Under the pieces are notes generated by a model. That model saw only the letters and a list, made by a program, of their open reading frames with translations, made no database searches and was not told the DNA's origin. Positions 21,430 to 31,998 of a stretch of DNA of 64,000 nucleotides are shown here, piece by piece. Position numbers and translations under genes: made by a program. Source of the DNA: Pinus tabuliformis. Lineage: Eukaryota > Streptophyta > Pinopsida > Pinales > Pinaceae. Within the stretch, counting starts at the first letter, position 1; every line of letters starts with the position of its first letter. The DNA is taken from contig CM062816.1 of the NCBI GenBank assembly GCA_031772625.1, positions 635,746,352-635,810,351 on the forward strand, read 5' to 3'.

Positions 21430-22593
21430 CAGAAATACATTAGATCAAATGGCTTACTATATTGAATGGACTGAGAGGGTGTATTGCTACTATGTTTTGT
21501 AGAAAATAGACACCAATAGGGTGATGGAAGAATTTCATGAAGGATACTGTGAGGGGCACTATAGTTGGAAAACCACAACCCACAAAATCCTCAAGGCTGG
21601 ATGTTATTGGCCTACAATATCCAAGGATCTTTATAATAAAATCAGGAGCTACCAGAAATTTCAGATGTTTACTAAAAGCCAGAAGCTTTCTCCTCTCCCC
21701 TTGATTCCAGTGCAGATGGTAGAGCCTTTCACACAATGGGGCTTGCATTTTATAATAAATATAAACCCACTATCTAGTTTTGAGCAAAGGCGGATATTGA
21801 AAATAACTGATTAATTCACCAAGTGGGTTGAGACCATCCTAGCTAAGAATGCTACAGATGGAGTGGTTATGAATTTCATGGAAGAGGACATATTGTCCCA
21901 CTTTGGCTGTGATTCTAAAATCATCACTTATAATTCCCGAGCCTTTAATTCTGCCAAGTTGACTACTTTCTACAACAAATATAGTATCACTATTTGGCGT
22001 TCCACCACATACTACCCTCGAGGTAATGTCTTGGCTAAATCCTCCAATAAGATAGTGGTGAGAATATTGAAGAAAATCATTGTTGAAAAAGCAACGAATT
22101 CGAATTCTTAGTTGAAATTTTCTTTATGGGCCAAGAGGGTAACACCCAAGAGATCCACCAGGTAATCACCTTTCAAGTTTGTGTGTGGTAAGGCTATTGT
22201 TTTCCCCCTATAATTAGCAATGGATGTCGCAAAGATGCTACAAGAAGTTGAGGAGGAGCCATGTGCACTAACAAGGAGAATAAATCAGTTGGTGGAAATT
22301 TAGGAGAGAAGAGAGCAGGTGCAAACCAGATTATGTGACTATCAACTAATGATGAAGATGTTGTATGACAAGAAAGCTAAGGACAAACCTCTATAGCCAG
22401 GAGATTTAGTTCTCAGGTGGGATTTAAGGTGGGAAGACAAGGGAAATTATGGGAAGTTTGATCCATTATGGTTTCGTACCTTTAGGATTGTGCAAGAAAG
22501 GGGGAACCATACCTTTCTGCTGGAAAATTTAGATGTTGAACTGTTGGAACTACCAGTAAATGCTCAGTTCCTTAAATTTTATTTTCAAAATTA
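21430..22593 (+). pseudogene. Tat-type integrase (element B)
   Basis: Zinc finger: HEGYCEGHYSWKTTTHKILKAGCYWP keeps both His, but the two Cys near 21650 are lost (SYQKFQ). All three catalytic acids of the core are changed: WGLHFI (Asp to His, 21741), TYNSRAFNS (Asp lost, 21929) and GNVLAKSSNK (Glu to Lys, 22024). The C-terminal KFDPLWFRTFRIVQE and PVNAQFLKFYF blocks end at 22593. Coding capacity of B stops here; a long non-coding tail follows, as usual for Tat/Athila elements. Confidence 0.87.
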
Positions 22594-22813
22594 AAATTGT
22601 TTGCTCCACACTCATTGTAAATATCTAGTGTGTTTATTGCATACTGTTGAGTTAAAGTTTTTCTTTAAATTTATAAATAATTTTTGGCTTTTTGGAAGTA
22701 TCTTTTGTTCAAGAAATGACTCAATGTTGAGAGGAATGGTTTATAGTGTTCATGTTCTCAGCACCTTACTTGGAATACATCATCCTCATATGGAGCCAAA
22801 GTTGTATTCGTGG
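22594..22813. other. Non-coding 3' region of element B up to insertion E
   Basis: AT-rich and without frames resembling proteins. Ends at TTCGTGG where E begins with TGATGATCC. Confidence 0.5.
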
Positions 22814-23150
22814 TGATGATCCTCGATATTGCAACAAGAATGTTGCAACTCCCAAGGCTATTCACTTTAATTATCATCCCAAGGTTCGTACAAACATAAG
22901 AGTTATTGGCACTATATGTGCAACATACAATGTTTACTTTCTTTGCTATAATGATGTAGTGGAGTGCATATACTAAATTCAAATCCCAAACTAATTAAAG
23001 AAAATGAAATGTTCAAAATGGAACCTTAACCTATTGCAAGAAAGAAAGCACAAGGAAAGAAACCTATTCTAATTGCATAAAGGTCATGAACTAAATTTAA
23101 AGTAAAGCTATATTAACCCTATTTATCACATGTAGATATTTAAAATATCT
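22814..23150 (-). repeat. Conserved end of the 3' LTR of element E
   Basis: Homologous to 31999-32320 (shared GCAACTCCCAAGGCTATT and ATTTATCACATG-like blocks). The LTR may extend to about 23822, where CA is followed by a pyrimidine-rich tract that would be a polypurine tract on the minus strand. Confidence 0.65.
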
Positions 23151-23510
23151 GATCATGTTGCCATTGTCATTATGCACCCCCACAAAAAAAAAAATTAGTC
23201 AATGGATGCACAGATCTCAAGAAAAGCTAAAGATGGTTGAAGGTGATGGAGGCTGATTTCATGGAAACCATGCACTGGAATTTGTTGAAACTTTATGGGT
23301 TTTTTGCCATCATCCACATGCATCCCCCCATGAAACAACTTTTTAAATGGATGCACGGATATCGACAAAAGTCAAAAATGGCTATAGGATGCAAATTTCT
23401 TGGAAACCGTGCACTCAAATTTATTGAAATTGCTTGAGCATGTTGCCATCATCCATATTCATCTCCCCATGATAGGGCTTGGAAAATTGATGCATGGTAT
23501 TCAATTTATG
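23151..23510. repeat. Tandem repeat of about 140-146 bp, 2.5 copies
   Basis: Units start near 23151, 23297 and 23437 with TGTTGCCATCATCCA-like words and share GGATGCAC, GAAACC(A/G)TGCACT and TTTATTGAAA blocks. It lies in the E LTR region and is absent from the right-hand LTR copy. Confidence 0.7.
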
Positions 23511-23859
23511 GAAAACATAAATTTATGCTCTATGTGTTTTTGTTTCGTGTAGTAAAATAGAGCCTTCGTGTAGTTTTTTAGGAAAACAAGCAAACTGAAT
23601 GGGAAAAGCTTCAGAATGATGTGTGGATGGTGGAATTAGATGAGTTTGATGGATTGCCATGGCCTTGGCCTTGTTGGAGCACTTGCGCAGAGGAGGAAAA
23701 AGTCAAAATTTGACATATTTTGACTAGGTTTGACCCATTTTTTCTTTCTTTGTTGGCAACCTATTTTTGTTCGTTGTAGATGTTTGAGAGCACCTACATT
23801 CATCAAAAAGATACATGGAACAAATATTTTTTTATCTTTTCTTTTTTTTTCCTCTAGGC
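23511..23859. other. Unassigned sequence in element E
   Basis: AT-rich with no recognised coding. 23829-23855 is a nearly pure pyrimidine tract that may be the minus-strand polypurine tract of E. Confidence 0.4.
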
Positions 23860-24047
23860 CTACTAGTTGCCTCAATGAGGTTTTCAACTAGTAGGTCTAC
23901 CTAGGCACCTCAAATGAGGTTTTCACCTAGGATCTTTATTTTTTTATGTTTATTTTTTCCTTTTTTCCAACCCATTGATGCCTCATGGAGGTTTTCAATC
24001 AATGAGCCAATATGAGATGCCTCAAAGGAGGTTTTCACCTGAGATTT
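23860..24047. repeat. Series of short hairpin modules sharing CCTCA-GAGGTTTTCA
   Basis: Three stem-loops in a row (23860-23894, 23899-23931, 23973-24004), plus a fourth imperfect copy (24010-24047). Each has the same core, (T/G)CCTCAn(3-4)GAGGTTTTCA, but a different outer stem: CTACTAGTTG with CAACTAGTAG, CCTAGG with CCTAGG, and CATTGAT with ATCAATG. Confidence 0.75.
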
Positions 24048-24459
24048 TTATTTTTTTCTCTTATTTTTCATGTTTTTTTTCTACCCTACCCTACTTGAAA
24101 AAAAAATCTCTTTCAAGTATAAGAATACTTCGAATTGAGCCATGCACACATCAAGATGACATACAAAAATAAAACCAAATATGATTTTACATGTACTTGG
24201 ATTTCAGAGACCAAATGATTTGACATTGAAAGGATTAGACAGAGTTGAAGAAGAGAGTGATGATCCATCTTGTTGATTTTCTCGAACCAAACCTCAATAT
24301 AACTTCGATGTCCTTGGTTTTCTTGCTTATCTGGATCATTCTTCATGTCTTCTTCTACCATGACCTTCAAATATTCCTCTTTTTGCTAATTGTTCTATTG
24401 AATAAATGGAGGATTTGATGGTAACCATCAGGGAGCTTTCTCAATCATTGGTTTTGATG
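24048..24459 (-). other. Element E sequence between hairpins and F
   Basis: Minus-strand sequence downstream of gag. Short open stretches (85 codons at 24113-24370) have no recognised motif, and no protease or RT motif is present. It ends at the TCTGC duplication of F. Confidence 0.45.
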
Positions 24460-24464
24460 TCTGC

Positions 24465-24797
24465 TGTTATGAAACCAGCTCAAGAAAAGATAGAAAAGAT
24501 AGACCAACGCCTTTGAATTCAGCCTCTTCGAGGGGGCAACCTCCTTTACATTACATAAATGAACAATTCTTGGATGATACAACTGAAAAAACCTCCTTTC
24601 TATATATAGGAGTCTAGGGAGTCACAATATAATCCAGCCAACCTAACAATAATAATATAAAGCCACAAAAATAACAATAGAGGGATTCTATGGGGCACAG
24701 AAATAACAATATGGGGGTAATAGGGGCACAACAATATAAATAAGGGGTATAACTACAATATTAATGGGGTAATCACTAGTATTATAGGGACCCAACA
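24465..24797 (-). repeat. 3' LTR of element F
   Basis: 333 bp. On the minus strand it begins TGTTGGGTCCC and ends GGTTTCATAACA. About 96% identical to 30003-30333. Contains CTATATATAGGAG, a TATA-like box, in both copies. Confidence 0.95.
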
Positions 24798-24813
24798 TGC
24801 CCCTCTCCTTCAA
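24798..24813 (-). promoter_or_regulatory. Polypurine tract of element F
   Basis: Minus strand GAAGGAGAGGGGCA immediately before the 3' LTR; primes plus-strand DNA synthesis in LTR elements. Confidence 0.85.
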
Positions 24814-24826
24814 AAAAGTGTTGTCC

Positions 24827-25531
24827 TCAACGCTTGATTAGTTCTGGATACTTCTGCATAAAATTCTCATCCTCCCATGTGGAATCTTCAGCGGATAAGT
24901 TCTTCCACTTGATAAGATACTCTGAAATTGATCGATTTCGTAGCTGTCGAGTTCTTGTTTCTGTGACTGCTTCCGGTTCTAATATATTTTTTCCTTCCTC
25001 GTCAAGTTCTGGAAATATTGTTTGAATTGGGAGCTTGTCACCTATAACCTTCTTTAAACATGAATCATGGAAAACTGGGTGCAATCGAGAAGCTGCAGGA
25101 AGCTCCAATTTGTATGCCATAGTACCAATCTTTTGCAACACCTTGTATGGACCATAATACTTTGGTGATAATTTATTATCCTTCTTAGCTTGCTTTAGGG
25201 ACATTTTCTTATATGGTTGTAGCCGTAGGAATACCCAATCACCTACATCAAAACTTATTTCACTGCGATGTTGATCTGCCTGTTGTTTCATTCTATTTTG
25301 TGCCAACACGAGGTTATCCTTTAAGAGTTGGAGGACTTGTTGTTGATGTTCGATGTGATGTTCCACTGCCTGAACTCTAGAATTTTCTCTTAAATATGAT
25401 GTGATGGATGGTGATTGATACCCATAAAGTGCCATAAATGGGGTCATTTTTGTTGTTGTATGGAAGGAAGTGTTATACCACCATTCAGCCAGAGGCAACC
25501 ATTTGACCCAGTGTGTCTGTTTATCAGACAC
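24827..25531 (-). pseudogene. Integrase C-terminus and chromodomain (element F)
   Basis: 234 codons in the same frame as the integrase core upstream, separated by an in-frame stop. THWVKWLPLAEWWYNTSFHTTTKMTP and ALYGY are the end of the integrase core. The DVGDWVFLRLQPYKK block near 25243 is the GPY/F-type C-terminal domain. SRLHPVFHDSCLKK leads into a chromodomain in the last 50 residues (EYLIKWKNLSAEDSTWEDENF), with the aromatic and acidic positions that define chromoviruses. Chromodomains of this kind guide integration to particular chromatin. The ORF ends at TGA/TAA at 24827, close before the polypurine tract. Confidence 0.93.
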
Positions 25532-25546
25532 AAAGAAACGAAGATA

Positions 25547-25969
25547 TCATTCCAAGCATTTGTTTACTATCTCAATTTGCCCATCAGATTGAGAATGATA
25601 AGGTGAGCTATGAGCTAACTGAGTACCAAGACAAGAACATAATTCTGTGCAAAAATTTCCAGTGAAAATGGGATCTGTGTCACTTACAATAATCTTTGGG
25701 TTTCCATGTAGCTTTTGAACTGTTTCCATAAATTCAGTAGAAACTGTACTGGCTTTAAGTGGATGTGATAATGCAAAAAAGTTTGCATACTTGGTAAGTC
25801 TGTCAACTACCACCATGATGACACTCTCTCCCTCAGACTTGGGTAAACCTGTGATAAAATCCATTAAAACCTCCTCCCAATGTTGGCTTGGAATGGATAA
25901 AGGTTGTAATAGACCCGGTGTCTTAATTGTTTCAACTTTATTTTGCTGGCAAACCAAACATTCCGCCAC
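25547..25969 (-). pseudogene. Integrase catalytic core (element F)
   Basis: Contains the second half of the zinc finger (CLVCQQNK), VLMDFITGLPKSEG with the first Asp, VSDTDPIFTGNF with the second Asp and SQSDGQIEIVNKCLE with the Glu, so the DDE triad is intact. In-frame stops bound it on both sides (about 26043 and 25547). The first His pair lies in the preceding segment (SPLGGH). Confidence 0.93.
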
Positions 25970-26044
25970 AAACTTTTGAATATATGATTTAAGGCCATCC
26001 CAAAAAAATTCCTTCTTAACCCTGTGGTAAGTTTTTTAAAATCC

Positions 26045-26524
26045 TTAGTGCCCTCCTAAGGGAGAAGTGTGCAATTCCATAAGAATCTTTTGTTTTAGCT
26101 GGGAATTCTTACAGAGGTATAAGCGATCTTTGTACCATAACGAATCATTTTGCCAGCTAAATGTATCAGAAGTACTGGAATCTTGTTGTAGCTTTCGAAT
26201 AAGTGCCCACACTTCTTCATCATTCTTCCATTCCTCCCTTGCTTCGTTTATCCAATCTGGTTGGATAATAGAAATGGCACACAACAATGCTTCCACATCC
26301 TCATCCTTTCTTGAGAGTGCATCTGCCACCACATTGTTCTTCCCTTTTTTGTAGAAGATTTCAAAGTCATAACCCAACATCTTTGTGACCCACTTTTGTT
26401 GCTCTTCAGAGGATAATCTTTGTTCTAAAAAGTATTTAAGGCTATCATGATCCGTTTTTACCTTGAAGTGTCTTCCCATTAGGTAGGGTCGCCATTTCTT
26501 AAGTGCATGGAGTATTGCCAACAT
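26045..26524 (-). pseudogene. RNase H and start of integrase (element F)
   Basis: Begins after a frameshift relative to RT (26524-26548). EKEMLAILHALKKWRPYL precedes this region and starts it, FKVKTDHDSLKYFL carries a catalytic Asp, and NNVVADALSRKDED the last one. The second half is the N-terminal part of integrase, ending MELHTSPLGGH at a stop. Confidence 0.92.
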
Positions 26525-26547
26525 TTCCTTCTCATAAATAGCTTTTC

Positions 26548-27504
26548 TTAAAAACTTTCCTTGATTGGACGACTTTCAAAAGAAATGGGTCTTTCATCTT
26601 GCATTAGAACAACACCAATTCCATTTCCTGAAGCATCACATTCCACAATAAAGGTTTTTGTGAAGTCCGGTGTAGCTAAGACCGGTGCTTGGCACATTGC
26701 CTCTTTAAGATGTTCAAAGGCCTTTGTTGCTTCCGGAGTCCATGAAAATGAATCTTTCTTCAATAATGTTGTTAGAGGTGCTGCTATTCTCCCATAATTC
26801 TTAACAAACTTGCGAAAATACCCTGTCAACCCAAGAAATCCTCGCAGATGCTTTATGGATGTGGGGATTTTCCATTCCTTAATGGCTTTAATTTTGCTAG
26901 GGTCTACCTTAACTCCTTCATGAGATACAATATGACCCAAATATTCCACCTCCTGGACTCCAAAGAAACATTTGGATCTTTTTGCATATAATTGTTTCTC
27001 CTCCAATAGTTGTAGCACCATGTCAACATGTTCAACATGATCCTTCCAAGACTTGTTGTAGATTAGTATATCATCAAAAAATACTAACACAAATTTTCTA
27101 AGGAATGGTTTGAAAATTGAATTCATCAAACCTTGAAATGTTGAAGGTGCATTGGTAAGGCCAAAAGGCATGACCAAAAATTCATAATGACCCTCATGAG
27201 TTCTAAATGCCGTTTTCGAAATGTCTTCAATCTTCATTCTGATTTGATGATATCTCGAACGAAGATCCAACTTGGTGAAGTAAATTGATCCATGCAATTC
27301 ATCCAGTAATTCATCAATAACAGGAATGGGGAACTTATCTTTAATAGTGAGCTTGTTGAGCTCCCTATAATCTGGACACATGTGCCATGATCCATCCTTC
27401 TTGTGCACCAATACTGCTGGAGCCGAGAAAGAACTTTGACTCAGTTGAATTATACCAGCCTCTAGCATTTCTGCAACTATACGTTCAATTTCACTTTTGG
27501 ACAT
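26548..27504 (-). CDS. Reverse transcriptase (element F), open over 318 codons
   Basis: Full RT fold: [48 protein letters not shown] (catalytic Asp), [14 protein letters not shown] and [14 protein letters not shown] (catalytic Asp pair, FFDD in place of YFDD), then [15 protein letters not shown] with the first RNase H Asp. No stop within the segment and all catalytic residues are present. Upstream and downstream parts of pol are in other frames because of single frameshifts, so the polyprotein as a whole is broken even though this piece is clean. Confidence 0.93.
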   Translation of the reverse strand: MSKSEIERIVAEMLEAGIIQLSQSSFSAPAVLVHKKDGSWHMCPDYRELNKLTIKDKFPIPVIDELLDELHGSIYFTKLDLRSRYHQIRMKIEDISKTAFRTHEGHYEFLVMPFGLTNAPSTFQGLMNSIFKPFLRKFVLVFFDDILIYNKSWKDHVEHVDMVLQLLEEKQLYAKRSKCFFGVQEVEYLGHIVSHEGVKVDPSKIKAIKEWKIPTSIKHLRGFLGLTGYFRKFVKNYGRIAAPLTTLLKKDSFSWTPEATKAFEHLKEAMCQAPVLATPDFTKTFIVECDASGNGIGVVLMQDERPISFESRPIKESF

Positions 27505-27922
27505 AGGGATATCTGTACAGCCTCATGTTTTGAGGAACACTTCCTGGAATCAGATGAATAGCATGATCATGATCACACATAGGTGGGAGACCCTTGGGAG
27601 TCTCAAATACCTTGGAATGATTGTCCAAGACTTTTTGGAGATCTGGAGAAATAGATGATTCCAATGTGGAAACATCTAGCGAGCATAATTGTGCAATTAC
27701 ACCTCTTTGCTCCTTTTTTAGAAGCTTTGTCATACCATGAGAGCTGATTATCTTTCTTGGTTTCCCTGCAATACCCCTTAATTCAACTTCCTTTCCTTTC
27801 GTAGAAAATTTGATGAAAATTTCTTGAAAATTAAAAGCTATTGTACCCAAGGATTGTAGCCATTGGACTCCTAGTACAACATCTGCACCTCCCATTGGAA
27901 TGGAAAGCATTGGGCTAGTCAA
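27491..27922 (-). pseudogene. Protease C-terminus and RT linker (element F)
   Basis: Same frame as the segment at 27929-28636, with stops in between at about 27925-27931. Contains SIPMGGADVVLGVQWLQSLG, the flap and C-terminal motif of chromovirus proteases, and the linker up to [24 protein letters not shown], which precedes RT in all chromoviruses. It overlaps the RT frame by 14 nt after a frameshift. Confidence 0.9.
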
Positions 27923-27928
27923 TACATA

Positions 27929-28636
27929 TTATCCCATGGATAGCTTGATATTATGGCACTTTCCAGAGCAATTTATCGTTCCTCCATTTGCAATCATCAC
28001 TTGACACTCTGGTGCTGGATATAGGAAGCAATTCAATTCTTTTGCTACCCTACAATGAATAAAATTGTGGGTGCTTCCTGAATCAATCAACACTATTACC
28101 TTTTTCTTCTTGATTTGTCCTTCTATCTTGATGGTTTGAGGAGTGGTAATTCCCGCCAATGCATTACAAGATATGGTTGGATTTATTTTTTCTTCATATA
28201 GGCTTTGTTCCTGAAGTATATCTTCTTCTTTTGACCTTTCTTGCTCCTTTTCTTCTTCCTCTTCACAATCTATGTAGAATAATTTCTTCTCAGCACACTT
28301 ATGACCTTTAGTGTATTTGCTATCACAACTGTAACAAAGCCCTTTTGCTCTTTTTTCTTCCAATTGTTGTGGTGTCAACCTTATAAGTTGTGGAAGACTA
28401 GGGGCAACAACACTTCCGTCTTTATAGTTGTGAGTGGTATGCTTCCTGGTTGCCATAATTTTGCTTTCCATTTTTCTTGCTAACCTGAATGCCTTCTCTA
28501 ATGAATCAGGTTCCCAAAGGCGAACATCATGTTGGATATTATCCTTTAAAGACCCTATGAACACATCAATCCTATGCTCCTCTGGAATATCTTTTACCCT
28601 TATGTTCAATTTTTGGAACTCCTCAATGTGCTCCAT
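27929..28636 (-). pseudogene. Gag C-terminus, zinc knuckle and protease active site (element F)
   Basis: Begins in the capsid C-terminal domain (EFQKLNIRVKDIPEEHRIDVFIGSL). The zinc knuckle at about 28300-28340 reads C-Y-S-C-D-S-K-Y-T-K-G-H-K-C. A Glu-rich spacer follows, then VIVLIDSGSTHNFIH with an intact Asp-Ser-Gly protease site near 28090. Gag and protease are fused in one frame, as in Reina/Tekay-type chromoviruses. Confidence 0.92.
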
Positions 28637-28639
28637 TAC

Positions 28640-29397
28640 AGACCCTTTTGTTTGAGACTTATCAATTGGCTAAAAAAAGTGTTGCTTTTTATATCTTCAT
28701 AATGTGCTATCAATTATTCCGTAAAAATTGCCCAAGTAATAAAATTTTTACGAGAGCAAAGCCATTGATACCATACAAACTAATTTGGTTCCAAATATAC
28801 AGTTTCCATACATACCTTTTGTGCGTTTTGCACATTATTGAGATCGAAGAATTGCTCCATCTGTAATATCCATGTGGCGGGATCCTTGCCATCAAACTTC
28901 CTCATATCGATTTTTGGAATATGGTGATTCTTTTATCCAACATTAGCATCTATGGAGTCATGATTAACATTTATTTTGCTCTCATCATGAGTCTCCTTTA
29001 CTACCTTTTCACCATTAGTGACCCTTTCTTGTAGCAACTTTTTCAATTCTTCCATGTCTGTCTTCATATCTATCTTCAATTCTACCATGTCTCTCTTCAA
29101 ATCTATCTTCGAATAATCCATATTAGCTTCCATGCCTTTTATCTTATATTCCACGCCATTTATATTAGATTCCACGCCACTTATCTTGGCTTCTGTTAGC
29201 TTTTGTGAGCGTGACATTTGTTGCACTTGTTCTTGTAATTTTGATATATCATGTAGCATTTCTTCCTCTTCTTCATGGGTCATGCTAGATCTTTTAGGTT
29301 CCTCACTAGGTGTTTGCATTTCTTTCCTCGGGGCATCAGTTATCGATAATAATGATTTATTATTCCCTTTGAATTTCGTTAAACCAAGCTTACACAA
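28640..29397 (-). pseudogene. Gag N-terminus (element F)
   Basis: 29397-28933 is open (154 codons) and rich in a heptad-like pattern around ISKLQEQVQQMSRSQKLTEAKI, suggesting a coiled coil, followed by repeated MEANMDYSKIDLKRD/ELKIDMKTD units. After a stop, IPKIDMRKFDGKDPATWILQMEQFF (about 28925-28850) is the capsid N-terminal motif. Frames change twice between 28895 and 28636. Confidence 0.85.
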
Positions 29398-29399
29398 AA

Positions 29400-29984
29400 A
29401 TTAAAAAAAAAACTAGACACCTTTTTTCACTTTATAGAAGCCTGATATTGAATCTGATGTATCTCTGTAATTTCGAATCATCCGATTCTGAAATTGCTAC
29501 CTCTAGTAGCCTTCTGTGTCCTCTTTCCAATGCCACAAGTCTGAGCCAAATTGGATTCTCCAAGGAAGTGTTATGTGAAATCTCCCACAGTGACCTGATT
29601 TTAGACTTGTTCAGTAGAGCGAACTTGTACGACGTGCCACAGGTCATTGTTTCAACCTTTCAATCTGACACACATATAAAAAAAACTATAGTCCATCCTC
29701 TTTCTGTACCTTCTTATGAAATTTCAATCCGATCCCCAGAGAGAAAGTTATGACGATTTTCCCCAGGTCACCTGTTTTTAATGTAATTTAGGAGTCAGCA
29801 AAAGACCAACTTCCTAAGATCATATCTCCGTAAATGTCATGCGAACATCTCTCAAATTCAGACCCAAGGTTCAGCGCAATTTCCTCTCAAATGGGTTTTT
29901 TTTGTGACTTCTGAAACGTCGCAGACAAAAAGTTATAGCGAAAATGCCACGATGACCTATTTGGAGCAGCGAAACCCTAGAATC
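29400..29984 (-). other. Leader of element F
   Basis: About 580 bp between primer site and gag with no coding recognised; expected to hold packaging and dimerisation signals, but none can be identified. Confidence 0.6.
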
Positions 29985-29999
29985 CAAAGCTCTGATACC
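29985..29999 (-). promoter_or_regulatory. Primer-binding site of element F (initiator tRNA-Met)
   Basis: Minus strand TTTGGTATCAGAGC directly inside the 5' LTR, containing the perfect TGGTATCAGAGC core. Confidence 0.9.
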
Positions 30000-30002
30000 A
30001 AA

Positions 30003-30333
30003 TGTTATGAAACCAGCTCAAGAAAAGATAGAAAAGATAGATCAACACCTTAGAATTCAGACTCTTTGAAGGGGCAACCTCCTTTACATTACATAAATAA
30101 ACAATTCTTGGATGATACAAATGACAAAACCTCCTTTCTATATATAGGAGTCTAGGGAGTCACAATATAATCCAGCCGACCTAACAATAATAATATAAAG
30201 CCCCAAAAATAACAATAGAGGGATTCTATGGGACACAGAAATAACAATATGGGGTTTAGGGGCACAACAATATAAATAAGGGGTATAACTACAATATTAA
30301 TGCGGTAATCACTAGTATTATAGGGACCCAACA
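30003..30333 (-). repeat. 5' LTR of element F
   Basis: 331 bp, matching 24465-24797. It is followed on the right by the TCTGC duplication at 30334-30338. Confidence 0.95.
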
Positions 30334-30449
30334 TCTGCTTTTCACCAAGTGTAGCCCATTATTTTGTGGTTTTCTCATTTGAATCTTCTTCTCTTGAATG
30401 TGGTACTTCAATGATATCACGATAATATAATTTTTTCAATACTCTTCTT

Positions 30450-31735
30450 GAGCTATCTTGAATACCATTTATCTAAAAAGGAGATGTTTAGAAGTCTTGT
30501 ACCAGAGAATTTTAAGTGGGGCGAGCTACTTCAATGTGTGGGTTTGGAAATGGTGGTACAGGTAGTTGAGTGGGAGTGTATACTTGAGATGGATGTGGTT
30601 GGGGTTGTGGCTGTGGTGGAGGTGAATGGTAAGGATAAAATGGAGTTGGATAAGTAGGATATTGATGAAAATACTAAGGATATGGTGGATTTCTCCCATA
30701 ATTTCCTTGGAAACTTTGTTGCTAAGATTGGTTTTGGGGTTAAGATGGTCAATGTTGCCAAGGAAAGGGTGTGTTCCAATTACTTTGAGATGGGTGTACA
30801 TATTAAGCTTCAAATTGTGAATTATATTCTTACATCATACTAGGTTGAATAGGATGCCATGGTCCTCTTGGAGCTACATAAGATATCTCCATTGGCAATT
30901 GACTTGCTCCATTGTCCTCTTGGTAAGCTTCCTTCAACCTCCGTAATGATGGACAATATTTAACATTATGTGATTCTGCATGGACAATACAAATATCAAC
31001 ATCTTCTTTTTCTTCATCTTGCATTCTTAACATTTCTACTTGTTCACTTAGATTCCTAAGAATTTCTACTTTAAAATCATGAAACAAATTTCCAAGTTTA
31101 GCTTGACTTACCGATGTTAATGTTGATTTACCTACTCTTTCCCTTCCTCATGATATGTGTTTGCATGTTTCAAAAATTTATTCAAATGATAATTAGTATA
31201 CATCACATCTACTCCAGAGATCAAGGAGATCAATCCAGTCATCACTAGTTTTTCTAAGTAAGAGCGTTTTTAGTGTGTCAGATCCTAAATGATGTAGTTT
31301 TTCCCTCTTAACATTATACGTGAACCTCTCTATTAGATCTTCTAGACTGTCATATTCTTTTTTATTCATTCTAAATATTTCTTCTTTAAGATCACTATGT
31401 TTATATTTTTTGAGAGATATATTTTGCATATCCTTCCATGATCTTATTGAATTAGACCCTAAACTCACGAACCATTTAAGAGCTCTATCCTTCAATGTTG
31501 CTGGAAACAATATTTGTTTTTGAGTTTTTAATAAGTAACCATAATACCTACAAACAATTTCAAATTCAAAGAGAAAGGCTTCCAGGTCCTCTAACCTTAG
31601 ACCACGAAATTTTGGAATAAAAGATGGAGGGATGTTCTTCATGTGCGCACTATCATCAATATCATTAATGGGAAATCTGAGAAGATCTTCCTCATTATCA
31701 TCATCTCCATCCATTTCTTCTACATTATTTTCCAT
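30450..31735 (-). pseudogene. Gag of element E
   Basis: 31735-31193 (180 codons) is an acidic N-terminus followed by a capsid core: IPPSFIPKFRGLRLEDLEAFLFEFEIVCRYYGY, LKDRALKWFVSLGSNSIRSWKDM and EYDSLEDLIERF. After stops, 31087-30830 gives a zinc-knuckle-like C-I-V-H-A-E-S-H-N-V-K-Y-C in which the second Cys is His, then WHPIQ. A third part (about 30780-30500, other frame) is a Pro/Gln/Tyr-rich tail (NPPYPQYFHQYP, PPPQPQPQPHP). Such a tail after the zinc knuckle is common in conifer and Athila-like gags. F interrupts the element shortly after. No pol is found, so E probably depended on a helper. Confidence 0.75.
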
Positions 31736-31975
31736 ATTCTTATTCTACCTGCAAAAGTGGATAATGTTGCAGCTCTTACTACACCACATGATCAAATGGG
31801 GGGGTGGGTTGGTGTTGGAGTTTTCTTTATTTTTTTGATTGAATGACAATTGTAATGCAATGCAGTTTTTCTACTTTTGAAATTAAATGTGCGTAATGAA
31901 ATTATTTTTTTGTTTTTGCAAAAAGTAAAAAGAAATAAATCAACAAGGGAATAAAACAATGCCTACTTTGAAAAC

Positions 31976-31993
31976 TCCTTGGTAATGGCACCA
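31976..31993 (-). promoter_or_regulatory. Primer-binding site of element E (tRNA-Asp type)
   Basis: Minus strand TGGTGCCATTACCAAGGA equals TGGCGCCGTTGCCGGGGA apart from C-to-T and G-to-A transitions, five bases inside the LTR end. Confidence 0.75.
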
Positions 31994-31998
31994 AAAAC

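Larger units (their letters stand above)
24465..30333 (-). mobile_element. Element F: chromovirus (Ty3/gypsy), nearly complete
   Basis: A 5869 bp element in reverse orientation, with LTRs of 333 and 331 bp, a 5 bp duplication TCTGC (24460-24464 and 30334-30338), an initiator tRNA-Met primer site, a polypurine tract, and gag, protease, RT, RNase H, integrase and chromodomain in that order. The LTRs differ by about 14 substitutions and one 2 bp indel, so this is the youngest dated insertion in nest 1. The pol frame needs only a few stops and two frameshifts to read through. It sits within element E just after the gag region. Confidence 0.95.
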
